64,000 nt of DNA from Thermus sp. LT1-2-5 (lineage in GTDB: Bacteria; Deinococcota; Deinococci; Deinococcales; Thermaceae). Below, piece after piece: positions 9,091 to 18,062 of the stretch. The notes under the pieces were generated by a model. It saw only the letters and a list, made by a program, of their open reading frames with translations, did no database searches and was not told the origin of the DNA. The stretch spans positions 1 through 64,000 of the forward strand of contig NZ_BSRG01000009.1 of assembly GCF_040363165.1 (NCBI RefSeq). Reading direction: 5' to 3'. A program made the position numbers and the translations under genes. Within the stretch, counting starts at the first letter, position 1. Each line of letters starts with the position of its first letter.

Positions 9091-10407
9091 ATGCTGAAGG
9101 CCTTCCGGAGCGCCCTCCAGATCCCCGAGCTTCGCCAGCGCATCCTCTTCACGCTCCTGGTCTTGGCCGCCTACCGCTTGGGGGCCTTCATCCCCACCCC
9201 GGGGGTGGACCTGGACAAGATCCAGGAGTTCTTGCGCACCACCCAAGGGGGGGTCTTCGGCATCATCAACCTCTTTTCCGGCGGCAACTTTGAGCGCTTC
9301 TCCATCTTCGCCTTGGGCATCATGCCCTACATCACCGCCGCCATCGTCATGCAGCTTCTGGTGAACGTGGTGCCGGCGCTGGAGAAGCTATCCAAGGAAG
9401 GGGAGGAGGGCCGCCGCATCATCAACCAGTACACCCGCATTGGCGGCATCGCTCTGGGGGCCTTCCAGGGCTTCTTCCTAGCCACGGCCTTCTTGGGGGC
9501 GGAGGGGGGGAGGTTCCTCCTTCCTGGCTGGTCCCCGGGGCCCTTCTTCTGGCTGGTGGTGGTGGTTACCCAGGTGGCGGGCATCGCCCTCCTCCTCTGG
9601 TTGGCGGAGCGCATCACCGAGTACGGCATCGGCAACGGCACCAGCATGATCATCTTTGCCGGCATCGTGGTGGAATGGCTGCCTCAGCTGGTGCGCACCG
9701 TGGGCCTTATCCGCACCGGGGAGGTGAACCTGGTGGCCTTCCTCTTCTTCCTGGCTTTCATCGTGCTGGCTTTCGCCGGGATGGTGGCGGTGCAGCAGGC
9801 GGAGCGGCGCATCCCGGTGCAGTACGCCCGTAAGGTGGTGGGCCGCAGGGTGTACGGGGGCCAGGCCACCTACATCCCCATCAAGCTGAACGCCGCCGGG
9901 GTGATCCCCATCGTCTTCGCCGCCGCCATCCTGCAGATCCCCATCTTCCTCGCCGCCCCCTTCCAGGACAACCCCGTGCTCCAGGCCATCGCCAACTTCT
10001 TCAACCCTACCCATCTTTCCGGGCTCCTCCTCGAGGTCCTTCTCATCGTCCTCTTCACCTACGTCTACACGGCGGTGCAGTTTGACCCCAAGCGCATCGC
10101 CGAGTCCTTGCGGGAGTACGGGGGGTTCATCCCGGGCATCCGCCCCGGGGAGCCCACGGTGAAGTTCCTGGAGCATATCGTCTCCCGCCTCACCCTCTGG
10201 GGGGCGCTCTTTCTGGGCTTGGTGGCGGCCTTGCCCCAAATCATCCAGAACCTCACCGGGGTGAAGAGCATCGCCTTCTCGGGGATCGGCTTGTTGATCG
10301 TGGTGGGGGTGGCCCTGGACACCCTCAGGCAGATTGAGAGCCAGCTGATGCTCCGGAACTACGAAGGGTTCCTTTCCAAGGGCCGCATCCGCGGCCGCAC
10401 GCGCTAG
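9091..10407 (+). CDS. secY: Protein translocase subunit SecY
   Basis: Encodes the channel-forming subunit of the SecYEG translocon in the inner membrane (438 residues, normal size). Ten membrane helices can be traced; the amphipathic N-terminus LKAFRSALQIPELRQRILFT precedes helix 1. Conserved cytosolic loops include AERRIPVQYARKVVG and the C4-C5 region GNGTSMIIFAGIV; the plug region lies near GVFGIINLFSGG. The T. thermophilus protein is a structural model for the family. It is embedded between rplO and adk. Confidence 0.98.
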   Translation: MLKAFRSALQIPELRQRILFTLLVLAAYRLGAFIPTPGVDLDKIQEFLRTTQGGVFGIINLFSGGNFERFSIFALGIMPYITAAIVMQLLVNVVPALEKLSKEGEEGRRIINQYTRIGGIALGAFQGFFLATAFLGAEGGRFLLPGWSPGPFFWLVVVVTQVAGIALLLWLAERITEYGIGNGTSMIIFAGIVVEWLPQLVRTVGLIRTGEVNLVAFLFFLAFIVLAFAGMVAVQQAERRIPVQYARKVVGRRVYGGQATYIPIKLNAAGVIPIVFAAAILQIPIFLAAPFQDNPVLQAIANFFNPTHLSGLLLEVLLIVLFTYVYTAVQFDPKRIAESLREYGGFIPGIRPGEPTVKFLEHIVSRLTLWGALFLGLVAALPQIIQNLTGVKSIAFSGIGLLIVVGVALDTLRQIESQLMLRNYEGFLSKGRIRGRTR

Positions 10408-10415
10408 GAGGCGGA

Positions 10416-10970
10416 ATGGGGGAAGCGGTGATCTTCTTGGGGCCGCCGGGGGCGGGCAAGGGCACCCAGGCGGCCAGGCTTGCGGCGGAGTTGGGCTTTA
10501 AGAAGCTTTCCACCGGGGACATCCTGCGGGACCACGTGGCCCGGGGTACCCCTTTGGGAGAGCAGGTGAAGCCCATCATGGACCGAGGGGACCTGGTGCC
10601 GGATGACCTGATCCTGGCCCTGATCCGGGAGGAGCTCGCCGAGCGGGTGATCTTTGACGGCTTCCCCCGTACCTTGCCCCAGGCGGAGGCCCTGGACCGC
10701 CTCTTAGAGGAGACGGGCACCCGGCTTCTTGGGGTGGTGCTGGTGGAGGTGCCCGAGGAGGAACTGGTCCGGCGGATGCTCAAGCGGGCGGAGGTAGAGG
10801 GCCGCTCCGACGACAACGAGGAGACCATAAGGCGCCGCCTCGAGGTCTACCGGGAGAAAACCGAGCCCCTTATCCAGTACTATGAGAAGACGGGCGCCCT
10901 GAAGCGGGTGGACGGCCTGGGCACGCCCGACGAGGTCTACGCCCGCATCCGGGCCGCCTTGGGAATCTGA
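10416..10970 (+). CDS. adk: Adenylate kinase
   Basis: Encodes adenylate kinase (184 residues), which interconverts ATP, ADP and AMP in the cytosol. The P-loop GPPGAGKGTQAARLA is at residues 8-22, the AMP-binding FDGFPRTLPQAEALD near residue 75, and RSDDNEETIRRRLEVY in the core. The LID segment is the short form without a cysteine zinc site, hence the small size. Position between secY and map is standard. The stop shares one base with the map start. Confidence 0.97.
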   Translation: MGEAVIFLGPPGAGKGTQAARLAAELGFKKLSTGDILRDHVARGTPLGEQVKPIMDRGDLVPDDLILALIREELAERVIFDGFPRTLPQAEALDRLLEETGTRLLGVVLVEVPEEELVRRMLKRAEVEGRSDDNEETIRRRLEVYREKTEPLIQYYEKTGALKRVDGLGTPDEVYARIRAALGI

Positions 10971-11737
10971 TGGCCATCAAGCTGAAAAGCCCCTGGGAGA
11001 TCGAGCGCATGCGGGAGGCGGGCGCCCTCCTCACCGAGGTGGTGGAGGAGGTAGCCCGCCACGTGGAGCCCGGGATCACCACCAAGGAGCTGGACCAGAT
11101 CGCCCATGCGGCCATCCTGAAGCGCAAGGCCAAGCCGGCCTTCCTCGGGCTCTATGGGTTCCCTGCCACGCTTTGCACCTCGGTGAACGAGGTGGTGGTT
11201 CACGGCATCCCCTCGGACAGGCCCCTTCAAGAAGGGGACATCCTCTCCGTGGACGTAGGCCTCTTCTACGGGGGCTTCGCCGCCGACATGGCCCGCACCT
11301 TCCCCGTGGGCAAGGTTTCCCCCGAGGCGGAGAGGCTCATCCAGGACACGGAGGCCGCCTTCTGGGAGGGGATGAAATACCTCAGGCCTGGCTTCCGCAT
11401 CGGGGACGTGGCCCATGCGGTGCAGACCTTCTTGGAAAGCCGGGGCTACGGGGTGGTGCGGGAGTTCGTGGGCCACGGGGTGGGCCGGGAGATCCACGAG
11501 GACCCCCAGCTCCCCAACTTCGGCAAGCCGGGCACGGGGCCCAAGATCCGCCCCGGCATGACCTTGGCCCTCGAGCCCATGGTCACCTTGCGCCCGGCGC
11601 CTGTGGTAATATTGGAAGATGGCTGGACGGCGAGCGCCGGCCAAGGCAACCTCGCCGCCCACTACGAGAACACCGTCTTGGTGACGGAGGAGGGCCCGGA
11701 GCTCCTCACCGGGGTTCCCCTGGTGCGGGCGCGGTAG
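10970..11737 (+). CDS. map: Methionine aminopeptidase, type I
   Basis: Encodes the dinuclear-metal enzyme that removes the initiator methionine (255 residues). Metal ligands are recognisable in [17 protein letters not shown] (two Asp), [12 protein letters not shown] (His), EPMV (Glu) and [16 protein letters not shown] (Glu). There is no N-terminal zinc-finger extension, so it is the short class. It overlaps adk by one base and precedes infA by seven bases, matching the canonical adk-map-infA order. Confidence 0.97.
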   Translation: MAIKLKSPWEIERMREAGALLTEVVEEVARHVEPGITTKELDQIAHAAILKRKAKPAFLGLYGFPATLCTSVNEVVVHGIPSDRPLQEGDILSVDVGLFYGGFAADMARTFPVGKVSPEAERLIQDTEAAFWEGMKYLRPGFRIGDVAHAVQTFLESRGYGVVREFVGHGVGREIHEDPQLPNFGKPGTGPKIRPGMTLALEPMVTLRPAPVVILEDGWTASAGQGNLAAHYENTVLVTEEGPELLTGVPLVRAR

Positions 11738-11744
11738 GAGGGGT

Positions 11745-11963
11745 ATGGCGAAGGAGAAGGACACCATTCGGGCGGAAGGCGTGATCACCGAGGCTTTGCC
11801 CAACGCTACCTTTCGGGTAAGGCTGGACTCGGGACCGGAGATCCTAGCCTACATCTCCGGCAAGATGCGCATGCACTACATCCGTATCCTGCCGGGGGAC
11901 CGGGTGGTGGTGGAGATAACCCCCTACGACCCCACGCGGGGCCGCATCGTTTATAGAAAGTAG
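11745..11963 (+). CDS. infA: Translation initiation factor IF-1
   Basis: Encodes IF-1 (72 residues), a single OB-fold that occupies the A site during initiation. [25 protein letters not shown] and the C-terminal [12 protein letters not shown] are full family signatures. AGGAGGG precedes the ATG. Its place between map and rpmJ is standard. Confidence 0.98.
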   Translation: MAKEKDTIRAEGVITEALPNATFRVRLDSGPEILAYISGKMRMHYIRILPGDRVVVEITPYDPTRGRIVYRK

Positions 11964-11971
11964 GAGGCGCG

Positions 11972-12085
11972 ATGAAGGTACGGGCGTCGGTCAAGAAGAT
12001 GTGCGAGAAGTGCAAGGTGGTGCGCCGGCACGGGCGGGTTTACGTGATCTGCGAGAACCCTAAGCACAAGCAACGGCAAGGGTAG
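11972..12085 (+). CDS. rpmJ: 50S ribosomal protein L36, zinc form
   Basis: A short gene of 37 codons read directly from the sequence; AGGAGG stands before its ATG. The product begins [20 protein letters not shown] and keeps the complete zinc site Cys11, Cys14, Cys27 and His32. L36 stabilises the large subunit near the GTPase-associated region. It lies 8 bases after infA and 13 before rpsM, the normal order. Confidence 0.97.
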   Translation: MKVRASVKKMCEKCKVVRRHGRVYVICENPKHKQRQG

Positions 12086-12098
12086 GTAAGGAGGCAAC

Positions 12099-12479
12099 GT
12101 GGCGAGGATTGCAGGCGTAGAGATTCCCAGGAACAAGCGGGTGGACGTGGCCCTCACCTACATCTATGGCATTGGTCCAGCCCGGGCCAAGGAGGCGTTG
12201 GAAAAGACGGGCATCAACCCCGCCACCCGGGTCAAGGACCTCACCGAGGCCGAGGTGGTGCGCCTCCGCGAGTACGTGGAGAACACCTGGAAGCTGGAAG
12301 GCGAGCTCCGGGCGGAGGTGGCCGCCAACATCAAGCGGCTTATGGACATCGGGTGCTACCGGGGGCTCAGGCATCGCGTGGGCCTACCTGTGCGCGGCCA
12401 GCGCACCCGGACCAACGCCCGTACCCGCAAAGGCCCCCGCAAGACCGTGGCGGGCAAGAAGAAGGCTCCGAGGAAGTAG
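12099..12479 (+). CDS. rpsM: 30S ribosomal protein S13
   Basis: Encodes S13 (126 residues), in the small-subunit head, forming inter-subunit bridges and contacting the P-site tRNA. The GTG start after TAAGGAGG gives [23 protein letters not shown], and [28 protein letters not shown] is the RNA-binding signature. The lysine-rich tail AGKKKAPRK is typical of Thermus. A 46-base gap follows. Confidence 0.98.
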   Translation: MARIAGVEIPRNKRVDVALTYIYGIGPARAKEALEKTGINPATRVKDLTEAEVVRLREYVENTWKLEGELRAEVAANIKRLMDIGCYRGLRHRVGLPVRGQRTRTNARTRKGPRKTVAGKKKAPRK

Positions 12480-12504
12480 CGTAGTGCGCTTCTAGGGCCA
12501 GCGG

Positions 12505-12527
12505 ATACTCCGATAGAGGGAGAGTAT
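12505..12527 (+). promoter_or_regulatory. Hairpin overlapping the rpsK start codon
   Basis: ATACTC (12505-12510) can pair with GAGTAT (12522-12527); the second arm includes the first two bases of the rpsK ATG, and the loop holds part of its GAGGGAG ribosome site. This could tune rpsK initiation. The stem is short and its function is inference. Confidence 0.35.
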
Positions 12528-12915
12528 GGCCAGAAAAACTACGAAGAAGAAAGTCAAGCGACAGGTCGCCAGCGGGAAGGCGTACATTCACGCCTCCTAC
12601 AACAACACTATCGTCACCATCACCGACCCGGACGGCAACCCCATCACCTGGTCCTCGGGCGGGGTCATCGGCTACAAGGGGAGCCGCAAGGGCACCCCCT
12701 ACGCCGCCCAGCTTGCGGCCATGGACGCCGCCAAGAAGGCCATGGCTTATGGCATGCAGAGCGTGGACGTGATCGTGCGGGGCACCGGGGCGGGCCGGGA
12801 GCAGGCCATCCGCGCCCTCCAGGCTTCTGGTTTGCAGGTGAAGTCCATTGTGGACGACACCCCCGTGCCCCACAACGGCTGCCGCCCCAAGAAGAAGTTC
12901 CGCAAGGCCTCTTAG
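12526..12915 (+). CDS. rpsK: 30S ribosomal protein S11
   Basis: Encodes S11 (129 residues) of the platform, next to the E site. Signatures: [56 protein letters not shown] and the C-terminal [12 protein letters not shown]. The ATG follows GAGGGAGAG and lies at the base of a small hairpin. Confidence 0.98.
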   Translation: MARKTTKKKVKRQVASGKAYIHASYNNTIVTITDPDGNPITWSSGGVIGYKGSRKGTPYAAQLAAMDAAKKAMAYGMQSVDVIVRGTGAGREQAIRALQASGLQVKSIVDDTPVPHNGCRPKKKFRKAS

Positions 12916-12928
12916 GGAGTGAGAGAAG

Positions 12929-13558
12929 ATGGGTCGTTACATTGGACCAGTTTGCCGTCTTTGCCGCCGGGAAGGAGTCAAGCTTTACCTCAAAGGGGAG
13001 CGGTGCTACAGCCCCAAGTGCGCCATGGAGCGCCGGCCCTACCCCCCAGGCCAGCACGGGCAGAAGCGGGCCCGCCGCCCTTCCGACTACGCGGTGCGCC
13101 TGCGGGAAAAGCAGAAGCTTCGCCGCATTTACGGGATCTCGGAAACCCAGTTCCGCAACCTCTTTGAGGAGGCGAGCCGGAAGAAGGGGGTCACGGGCAC
13201 CGTCTTCCTGGGGCTTCTGGAATCCCGGTTGGACAACGTGGTCTACCGCCTGGGCTTCGCCGCAAGCCGCCGCCAGGCCCGCCAGATGGTGCGCCATGGC
13301 CATATTACCGTGAACGGGCGCCGGGTGGACCTGCCCGCTTACCGGGTGAAGCCGGGGGACGAGATCGCCATCGCCGAGGGGAGCAAGAACCTGGCCTTCA
13401 TCCGGGAGAACCTCGAGGCCATGAAGGGCCGCAAGGTGGGTCCTTGGCTCTCCCTGGACGTGGAGAACATGAAGGGCAAGTTCCTCCGGCTCCCCGACCG
13501 GGAGGACCTGGCCCTGCCAGTGAACGAGCAGCTGGTGATCGAGTTCTACTCCAGGTAA
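12929..13558 (+). CDS. rpsD: 30S ribosomal protein S4, zinc form
   Basis: Encodes S4 (209 residues), an assembly initiator and fidelity protein at the mRNA entry. Cysteines 9, 12, 26 and 31 form the N-terminal zinc site found in T. thermophilus S4 but not in E. coli. The S4 RNA-binding domain is clear at [22 protein letters not shown] and [21 protein letters not shown]. In E. coli S4 represses the alpha operon; here a hairpin follows the gene before rpoA. Confidence 0.98.
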   Translation: MGRYIGPVCRLCRREGVKLYLKGERCYSPKCAMERRPYPPGQHGQKRARRPSDYAVRLREKQKLRRIYGISETQFRNLFEEASRKKGVTGTVFLGLLESRLDNVVYRLGFAASRRQARQMVRHGHITVNGRRVDLPAYRVKPGDEIAIAEGSKNLAFIRENLEAMKGRKVGPWLSLDVENMKGKFLRLPDREDLALPVNEQLVIEFYSR

Positions 13559-13566
13559 GGTTTTGG

Positions 13567-13585
13567 GGCCCGGTCCGTCCGGGCC
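13567..13585 (+). other. Hairpin in the rpsD-rpoA gap
   Basis: GGCCCGG (13567-13573) and CCGGGCC (13579-13585) form a perfect 7-bp stem with loop TCCGT, between rpsD and the rpoA ribosome site. There is no T-run. It may reduce or set the level of rpoA relative to the ribosomal proteins (inference). Confidence 0.5.
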
Positions 13586-13610
13586 TCCATTGCCCCTTCA
13601 GAGGAGGCCT

Positions 13611-14552
13611 ATGTTAGAGAGCAAGCTGAAAGCCCCGGTCTTCACGGTGCGCACCCAGGGGCGGGAGTACGGGGAGTTCGTCTTGGAGCCCCTGGAGCGG
13701 GGGTTTGGCGTCACCCTGGGCAACCCCTTGCGGCGCATCCTCCTTTCCTCCATTCCCGGGACCGCGGTCACCAGCGTCTACATTGAGGACGTTCTGCACG
13801 AGTTCTCCACCATCCCCGGGGTGAAGGAGGACGTGGTGGAGATAGTTCTGAACCTGAAGGAGCTGGTGGTCCGCTTCCTGGACCCCAAGATGCAGACCAC
13901 CACCTTGGTTCTCAGGGCGGAAGGCCCCAAGGTGGTCACCGCCCGGGACTTCACCCCAAGCAGCGACGTGGAGATCCTGAACCCCGACCTCCCCATCGCC
14001 ACCCTCGAGGCGGGGGGGAAGCTCTATATGGAGGTTCGGGTGGACCGAGGGGTGGGGTACGTGCCGGCGGAACGCCACGGCATCAAGGACCGCATCAACG
14101 CCATCCCCGTGGACGCCATTTTCTCCCCGGTGCGCCGGGTAGCCTTCCAGGTGGAGGATACCCGCCTGGGCCAGCGCACGGACCTGGACAAGCTCACCCT
14201 GCGCATCTGGACCGACGGCTCCGTCACCCCCCTGGAGGCCTTGAACCAGGCGGTGGAGATCCTAAAGGAGCACCTCTCCTACTTCACCAACCCCCAGGCC
14301 ACCGCCTTGCCCACCCCTGCGGAGCCCGTGGTCGAGCGGGTGGAGAAGGAGGAGGACCTGGATCTGCCCCTGGAGGAGCTTGGGCTTTCCACCCGGGTGC
14401 TCCACAGCCTCAAGGAGGAGGGGATTGAGTCGGTGCGGGCCCTTTTGGCCCTCAACCTCAAGGACCTCCGCAACATCCCCGGCATTGGGGAAAGGAGCCT
14501 GGAGGAGATCCGCGAGGCCCTGGCCAAGCGGGGCTTCGCCTTGAAGGAGTGA
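13611..14552 (+). CDS. rpoA: RNA polymerase alpha subunit
   Basis: Encodes alpha (313 residues), whose dimer nucleates RNA polymerase assembly. ATG 13611 after GAGGAGG gives [20 protein letters not shown]; a longer in-frame extension is rejected as it lacks a ribosome site. The N-terminal domain includes [20 protein letters not shown]; a Pro/Glu-rich linker at about residues 232-250 is followed by the C-terminal domain with [20 protein letters not shown], which contacts DNA and activators. Confidence 0.98.
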   Translation: MLESKLKAPVFTVRTQGREYGEFVLEPLERGFGVTLGNPLRRILLSSIPGTAVTSVYIEDVLHEFSTIPGVKEDVVEIVLNLKELVVRFLDPKMQTTTLVLRAEGPKVVTARDFTPSSDVEILNPDLPIATLEAGGKLYMEVRVDRGVGYVPAERHGIKDRINAIPVDAIFSPVRRVAFQVEDTRLGQRTDLDKLTLRIWTDGSVTPLEALNQAVEILKEHLSYFTNPQATALPTPAEPVVERVEKEEDLDLPLEELGLSTRVLHSLKEEGIESVRALLALNLKDLRNIPGIGERSLEEIREALAKRGFALKE

Positions 14553-14556
14553 GACC

Positions 14557-14913
14557 ATGCGCCACCTGAAGTCTGGAAGGAAGCTAAACCGCCACTCTTC
14601 CCACCGCCTGGCCCTCTACCGCAACCAGGCCAAAAGCCTTCTGACCCACGGCCGCATCACCACCACCTTGCCCAAGGCCAAGGAGATCACCGGCTTCGTG
14701 GACCACCTGATCCACCTGGCCAAGCGGGGGGACCTGCACGCCCGCCGCCTGGTGCTCCGGGACCTGCAGGACGTGAAGTTGGTGCGTAAGCTCTTTGACG
14801 AGATCGCCCCCAAGTACCAAAACCGCCCCGGGGGGTACACCCGGGTCCTCAAGCTGGCGGAGCGCCGCCGGGGGGACGGGGCGCCCTTGGCCCTGGTGGA
14901 GCTGGTGGAGTAG
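14557..14913 (+). CDS. rplQ: 50S ribosomal protein L17
   Basis: Encodes L17 (118 residues), near the tunnel exit. [20 protein letters not shown] is the invariant family start, followed by [20 protein letters not shown]. It is four bases downstream of rpoA and is the last gene of the ribosomal cluster, which ends at the terminator immediately downstream. Confidence 0.98.
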   Translation: MRHLKSGRKLNRHSSHRLALYRNQAKSLLTHGRITTTLPKAKEITGFVDHLIHLAKRGDLHARRLVLRDLQDVKLVRKLFDEIAPKYQNRPGGYTRVLKLAERRRGDGAPLALVELVE

Positions 14914-14928
14914 GGCGAAGGGAAACAC

Positions 14929-14959
14929 CTGGGGGGCGGCCACGCCCCCTAGCCTTTTT
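14929..14959 (+). terminator. Intrinsic terminator of the ribosomal cluster
   Basis: A 10-bp stem with one G-U pair (14929-14938 with 14943-14952, loop GCCA) is followed by CC and TTTTT. It overlaps the stop codon of the convergent LapA-like gene and may stop transcription from both sides, although the minus-strand T-run is weak. Confidence 0.85.
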
Positions 14960-15425
14960 CTTCCCCTTTGGGGGAAAGGAGCCTGAGAAGCTGGTCTTCC
15001 AGCTCCCCAATGTAGGCGGCCAGGGTGTTGCCGTGCTTCTCCAGGGTTTCGGCGATGCGGGCCTCGAGGGCCCGGATCTCCTCCTTTTCCGCCTCCGCTA
15101 AGCGGGCGAACTCCGCCTCCAGGTAGCGCCTGAGCTCGGTGTAGCGGCTTTGCTCGGCGTCTTCCGCCAGCTTTTTGTACTGGAGGAGCTCCCGGGCGTA
15201 GCGCCGCACTTCCAGCAAAGCGGCGGTTTCCAGGCCGATGGTAAAGAGGAGGTAGAGGAGGGAAACCACTCCCAGGGCCACCACCAAGACAAGGCCTAAG
15301 GGGGCCTCCACCCGGGTGAGGCCCAAGGACAAGGGGGTGGGCCGGTTGATCTCCCCCCAGTTGAGCCAGGCGAAAAGGGCGAGGAGGAGGAGGAAAAGCA
15401 GGGCGAAGAGGGTACGCGCGCTCAT
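14949..15425 (-). CDS. LapA-like membrane protein with coiled coil
   Basis: A 158-residue protein with two hydrophobic helices (about residues 5-22 and 43-64), the layout of the LapA/DUF1049 family, then a charged helical tail of about 90 residues rich in Glu, Ala, Leu and Arg that looks like a coiled coil. ATG 15425 was chosen because GGAGGT lies three bases before it. LapA proteins act in envelope biogenesis in proteobacteria; the role in Thermus is unknown. Its promoter appears to share its -10 bases with the divergent EamA gene. Confidence 0.7.
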   Translation of the reverse strand: MSARTLFALLFLLLLALFAWLNWGEINRPTPLSLGLTRVEAPLGLVLVVALGVVSLLYLLFTIGLETAALLEVRRYARELLQYKKLAEDAEQSRYTELRRYLEAEFARLAEAEKEEIRALEARIAETLEKHGNTLAAYIGELEDQLLRLLSPKGEEKG

Positions 15426-15451
15426 AAGACCTCCATAGAGCACCTGGGGGG

Positions 15452-15459
15452 ATTATACT
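15452..15459. promoter_or_regulatory. Symmetrical shared -10 for two divergent genes
   Basis: The octamer ATTATACT reads TATACT on the plus strand (15454-15459, eight bases before the EamA ATG) and TATAAT on the minus strand (15457-15452), upstream of the LapA-like gene and its GGAGGT site. The plus transcript would be leaderless; the minus one would have a leader of roughly 20 bases. Confidence 0.6.
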
Positions 15460-15467
15460 CCCTTGCC

Positions 15468-16301
15468 ATGGGCTACCTCTTTTTGCTCCTCGCCGCCTTC
15501 TTGTGGGGCCTTATCGGCCCGGTGAGCCGCCTGGCCTTCCAGGAGGGGCTTTCCCCCCTCATGGTGGCCTTTTTCCGGGCGGGGATCGCCTGGGCCTTCT
15601 TCGCCCTCCACGCCGCGTTTTTGGGCCGGGTTAGGGTGGCGCGGCGGGACCTGCCCGTCCTTTTGCTTTTCGGTCTGGTGGGGGTTTCCCTCTTTTACGG
15701 GTCCTACCAGCTGGCGGTGGGGTACGGGGGGGCGGCGTTGGCCTCGGTTCTCCTTTACACCGCCCCCGCTTGGGTGGCCCTCCTTTCCTCCTTGGTCCTT
15801 AAGGAGCCCTTGGACCGGGCGGGGGCCTTGGCCGTGGTCCTCACCCTCCTCGGGGTGGGGCTCATGGGCCTGGGTGGGGGGAGCGAGGTGCGGGCTGGGC
15901 CCTTGGCCCTTTTCTTCGGCCTCCTTTCCGGCTTCACCTATGCCCTTTACTACATCTTTGGCAAGGTCTACCTGCCCCGCTACCCCACCCCCACCCTCTT
16001 CCTTTACGCCCTGCCCGTGGGAGCGTTGGGGCTTCTGCCCTTCGTGGATTTCGTCCCCCTAAGCTCCAAGGCCCTTCTCGCCCTCCTCTTCCTCGGGAGC
16101 TTTTCCACGTACGGGGCCTACCTGGCCTACTATGCGGGGCTTCAGCGCCTTCCCGCCACCCGGGCCAGCGTGGTGGCCACCCTCGAGCCCGTGGTGGCGA
16201 ACCTCTTCGCCTTCTTGCTCTTTGGCGAGGTCCTTTCCCCCATGGGCTATCTGGGGGCCCTTCTGGTCCTATTGGCGGTCCTCCTGTCGGTGCGGCGGTA
16301 G
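15468..16301 (+). CDS. EamA family (DMT) permease
   Basis: A 277-residue inner-membrane protein with about ten hydrophobic helices in two homologous halves, the architecture of drug/metabolite (EamA/RhaT) transporters. Signatures are LLLAAFLWGLIGPVSRLAFQEG at the start, YTAPAWVALLSSLVLKEPL at the end of the first repeat and the matching ATLEPVVANLFAFLLFGE in the second. Substrate cannot be predicted; members export amino acids or metabolites. It is probably read from a leaderless promoter, and its TAG stop is part of the -10 of the next gene. Confidence 0.85.
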   Translation: MGYLFLLLAAFLWGLIGPVSRLAFQEGLSPLMVAFFRAGIAWAFFALHAAFLGRVRVARRDLPVLLLFGLVGVSLFYGSYQLAVGYGGAALASVLLYTAPAWVALLSSLVLKEPLDRAGALAVVLTLLGVGLMGLGGGSEVRAGPLALFFGLLSGFTYALYYIFGKVYLPRYPTPTLFLYALPVGALGLLPFVDFVPLSSKALLALLFLGSFSTYGAYLAYYAGLQRLPATRASVVATLEPVVANLFAFLLFGEVLSPMGYLGALLVLLAVLLSVRR

Positions 16302-16304
16302 ACT
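16299..16304 (+). promoter_or_regulatory. Leaderless -10 of the secreted GH13 gene
   Basis: TAGACT, six bases before the ATG. Its first three bases are the stop codon of the EamA gene. Confidence 0.55.
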
Positions 16305-16310
16305 CTTGCC

Positions 16311-18062
16311 ATGAAGCGCTTCCAAGCCCTGGCCCTCCTCTCTGCCCTGGCCCTGGCCCAGACCCACAACCCGCAAGACCCCGCCCAGGTTTCCCGCCTC
16401 CCTGAGGGGTATTCCGTCCGCTTCCAGGCCCCGGTGGAGGAGGTGCGGGAGGCCTGGTTGGTTCAGGGAGGGCAGGCGTTTCCCATGGGGCGCCAACTGG
16501 TCTATGGAGGCCAGGAGGTGTGGCGCGGGCTCATCCCAGAGGCGGCACCCTATACCTTGCGGGTACGGGGCAAGGCGGGGGAGAAGGTCCTGGGCCCTTT
16601 CGCCCCCCCCAAGGCCCCCTTTGCCGCCTTGGCCTGGGTGGGGCAAAAGGGGGGGTACCAGGTCTTCCCTGACCGCTTCCAAAACGGGGACCCCGGCAAC
16701 GACGCCTTGGCCTTGGAGGACGACGAGTACCGCTACAACCAGGTCTGGCAGAACCGGGGCGGGCCCTTGCCCCACCTTTCCGCCTGGGGGGACCCGCCCA
16801 GTCCCTTGCACTGCTGCCACCAGTACTACGGGGGCGACCTGAAGGGCTTGCTGGAGCGGCTTCCCTACCTGGCGGAGCTCGGGGTGGGGCTTCTTTACCT
16901 GAACCCCATCTTCCGGGCGGGGAGCGCCCACGGGTACGACACCCACGACTACCTCCAGGTGGCCCCGCGCCTGGGGGACGAGGCTTTGCTGCGCCAGGTT
17001 CTGGACCGGGCCCACGCCTTGGGGATCCGGGTCCTCTTCGACTTCGTGCCCAACCACACAGGCTTGGGCTTCTTCGCCTTTCAGGACGTGGTGAGGCGCG
17101 GCCCCACCTCGCCTTACTGGAACTGGTACTTCGTGCGCCGCTACCCCTTCACCCCTGGGGACGCCTCCGCCTACGAGGCCTGGTGGGGGGTGGGGAGCCT
17201 GCCCAAGCTGAACACTGGCAACCCCGAGGTGCGGACCTACCTCCTTGGGGTGGCGGAGCGCTGGGTGCGCTTCGGGTTTGACGGGGTGCGGGTGGACGTG
17301 CCCGAGGATCTCCTCGAGGCCCCAACCTTCTTCCGCGAGCTCAAACGCCGCTTACGGGCCGTGAACCCGGAGGCCTACCTGGTGGGGGAAATCTGGCGTC
17401 GGGCCCCGGGCTGGGTGGGGGAGGGGGCCTTCGATAGCCTGATGAACTACGCCATCGGCCGGGACATCGTGCTGCGCTACGCCCAAGGCCTCCACCCCGC
17501 CCTCTTTGGTGGGCCCAGGGCCCTTAGCCTCCTTGCGGAAACCTACGCCCTTTACCCGGAGGCAGCCACCGCCATGGGCTTTAACCTCATCAGCTCCCAC
17601 GACACCTCCCGCCTCCTTTCCGACCTGGGGAGCGGCGCTAAGGCCCGGCTGGCCTGGGCCCTTCTCTTCGCCTTGCCCGGGACGCCGGTGGTGTGGCAAG
17701 GGGAGGAGTGCGGGCTTTTGGGGGAGAAGGAGCCCTTGGACCTGCAACGCCGCCCCATCCCATGGGAGGCTTGCGATCCCAGCGTTCTGGCTTACCTGCG
17801 AGGGCTTTACCGCCTGAAGGCCCAAGAGCCTGCGCTCAGGGGCAGTTATTTCGCCACTTACCTGGCGGAGGGGGGCCTCCTTTCCTTTTTCCGGGGAGAA
17901 GGGGAGGACAGGCTCCTCTTGGCCTTCAACAACCAAAGCGCCCCCGCCACCTTGCCCCTGCCCCAGGGGAGCTGGCGCGACCTCCTCACGGGGGCGGTCT
18001 TCCAGGGGCAGGCGGAGGTGCCGGGGCTGGGGGCCCGCTACTTCAAGAGGGCTTCCAGGTAG
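16311..18062 (+). CDS. Secreted GH13 alpha-amylase-family glycosidase
   Basis: A 583-residue enzyme with a Sec signal peptide (MKRFQALALLSALALA, cut probably after ALA-QT), so it acts outside the cytoplasm on starch or maltodextrins. After an N-terminal beta-domain (about residues 20-110) comes the GH13 barrel with the four conserved regions: DFVPNHTG, FDGVRVDVPED (nucleophile Asp), LVGEIW (acid/base Glu) and SSHDTSR. The fold QVFPDRFQNGDP resembles neopullulanase/cyclomaltodextrinase enzymes. Exact specificity is uncertain. A second, cytosolic GH13 enzyme lies at 35764. The 3' end overlaps the convergent HNH gene by 25 bases. Confidence 0.88.
   Translation: MKRFQALALLSALALAQTHNPQDPAQVSRLPEGYSVRFQAPVEEVREAWLVQGGQAFPMGRQLVYGGQEVWRGLIPEAAPYTLRVRGKAGEKVLGPFAPPKAPFAALAWVGQKGGYQVFPDRFQNGDPGNDALALEDDEYRYNQVWQNRGGPLPHLSAWGDPPSPLHCCHQYYGGDLKGLLERLPYLAELGVGLLYLNPIFRAGSAHGYDTHDYLQVAPRLGDEALLRQVLDRAHALGIRVLFDFVPNHTGLGFFAFQDVVRRGPTSPYWNWYFVRRYPFTPGDASAYEAWWGVGSLPKLNTGNPEVRTYLLGVAERWVRFGFDGVRVDVPEDLLEAPTFFRELKRRLRAVNPEAYLVGEIWRRAPGWVGEGAFDSLMNYAIGRDIVLRYAQGLHPALFGGPRALSLLAETYALYPEAATAMGFNLISSHDTSRLLSDLGSGAKARLAWALLFALPGTPVVWQGEECGLLGEKEPLDLQRRPIPWEACDPSVLAYLRGLYRLKAQEPALRGSYFATYLAEGGLLSFFRGEGEDRLLLAFNNQSAPATLPLPQGSWRDLLTGAVFQGQAEVPGLGARYFKRASR

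Noticed and set aside
12490-12525. Internal promoter before rpsK
   Set aside because: GATACT-like bases exist but no -35 at proper spacing; hairpin interpretation fits equally well.
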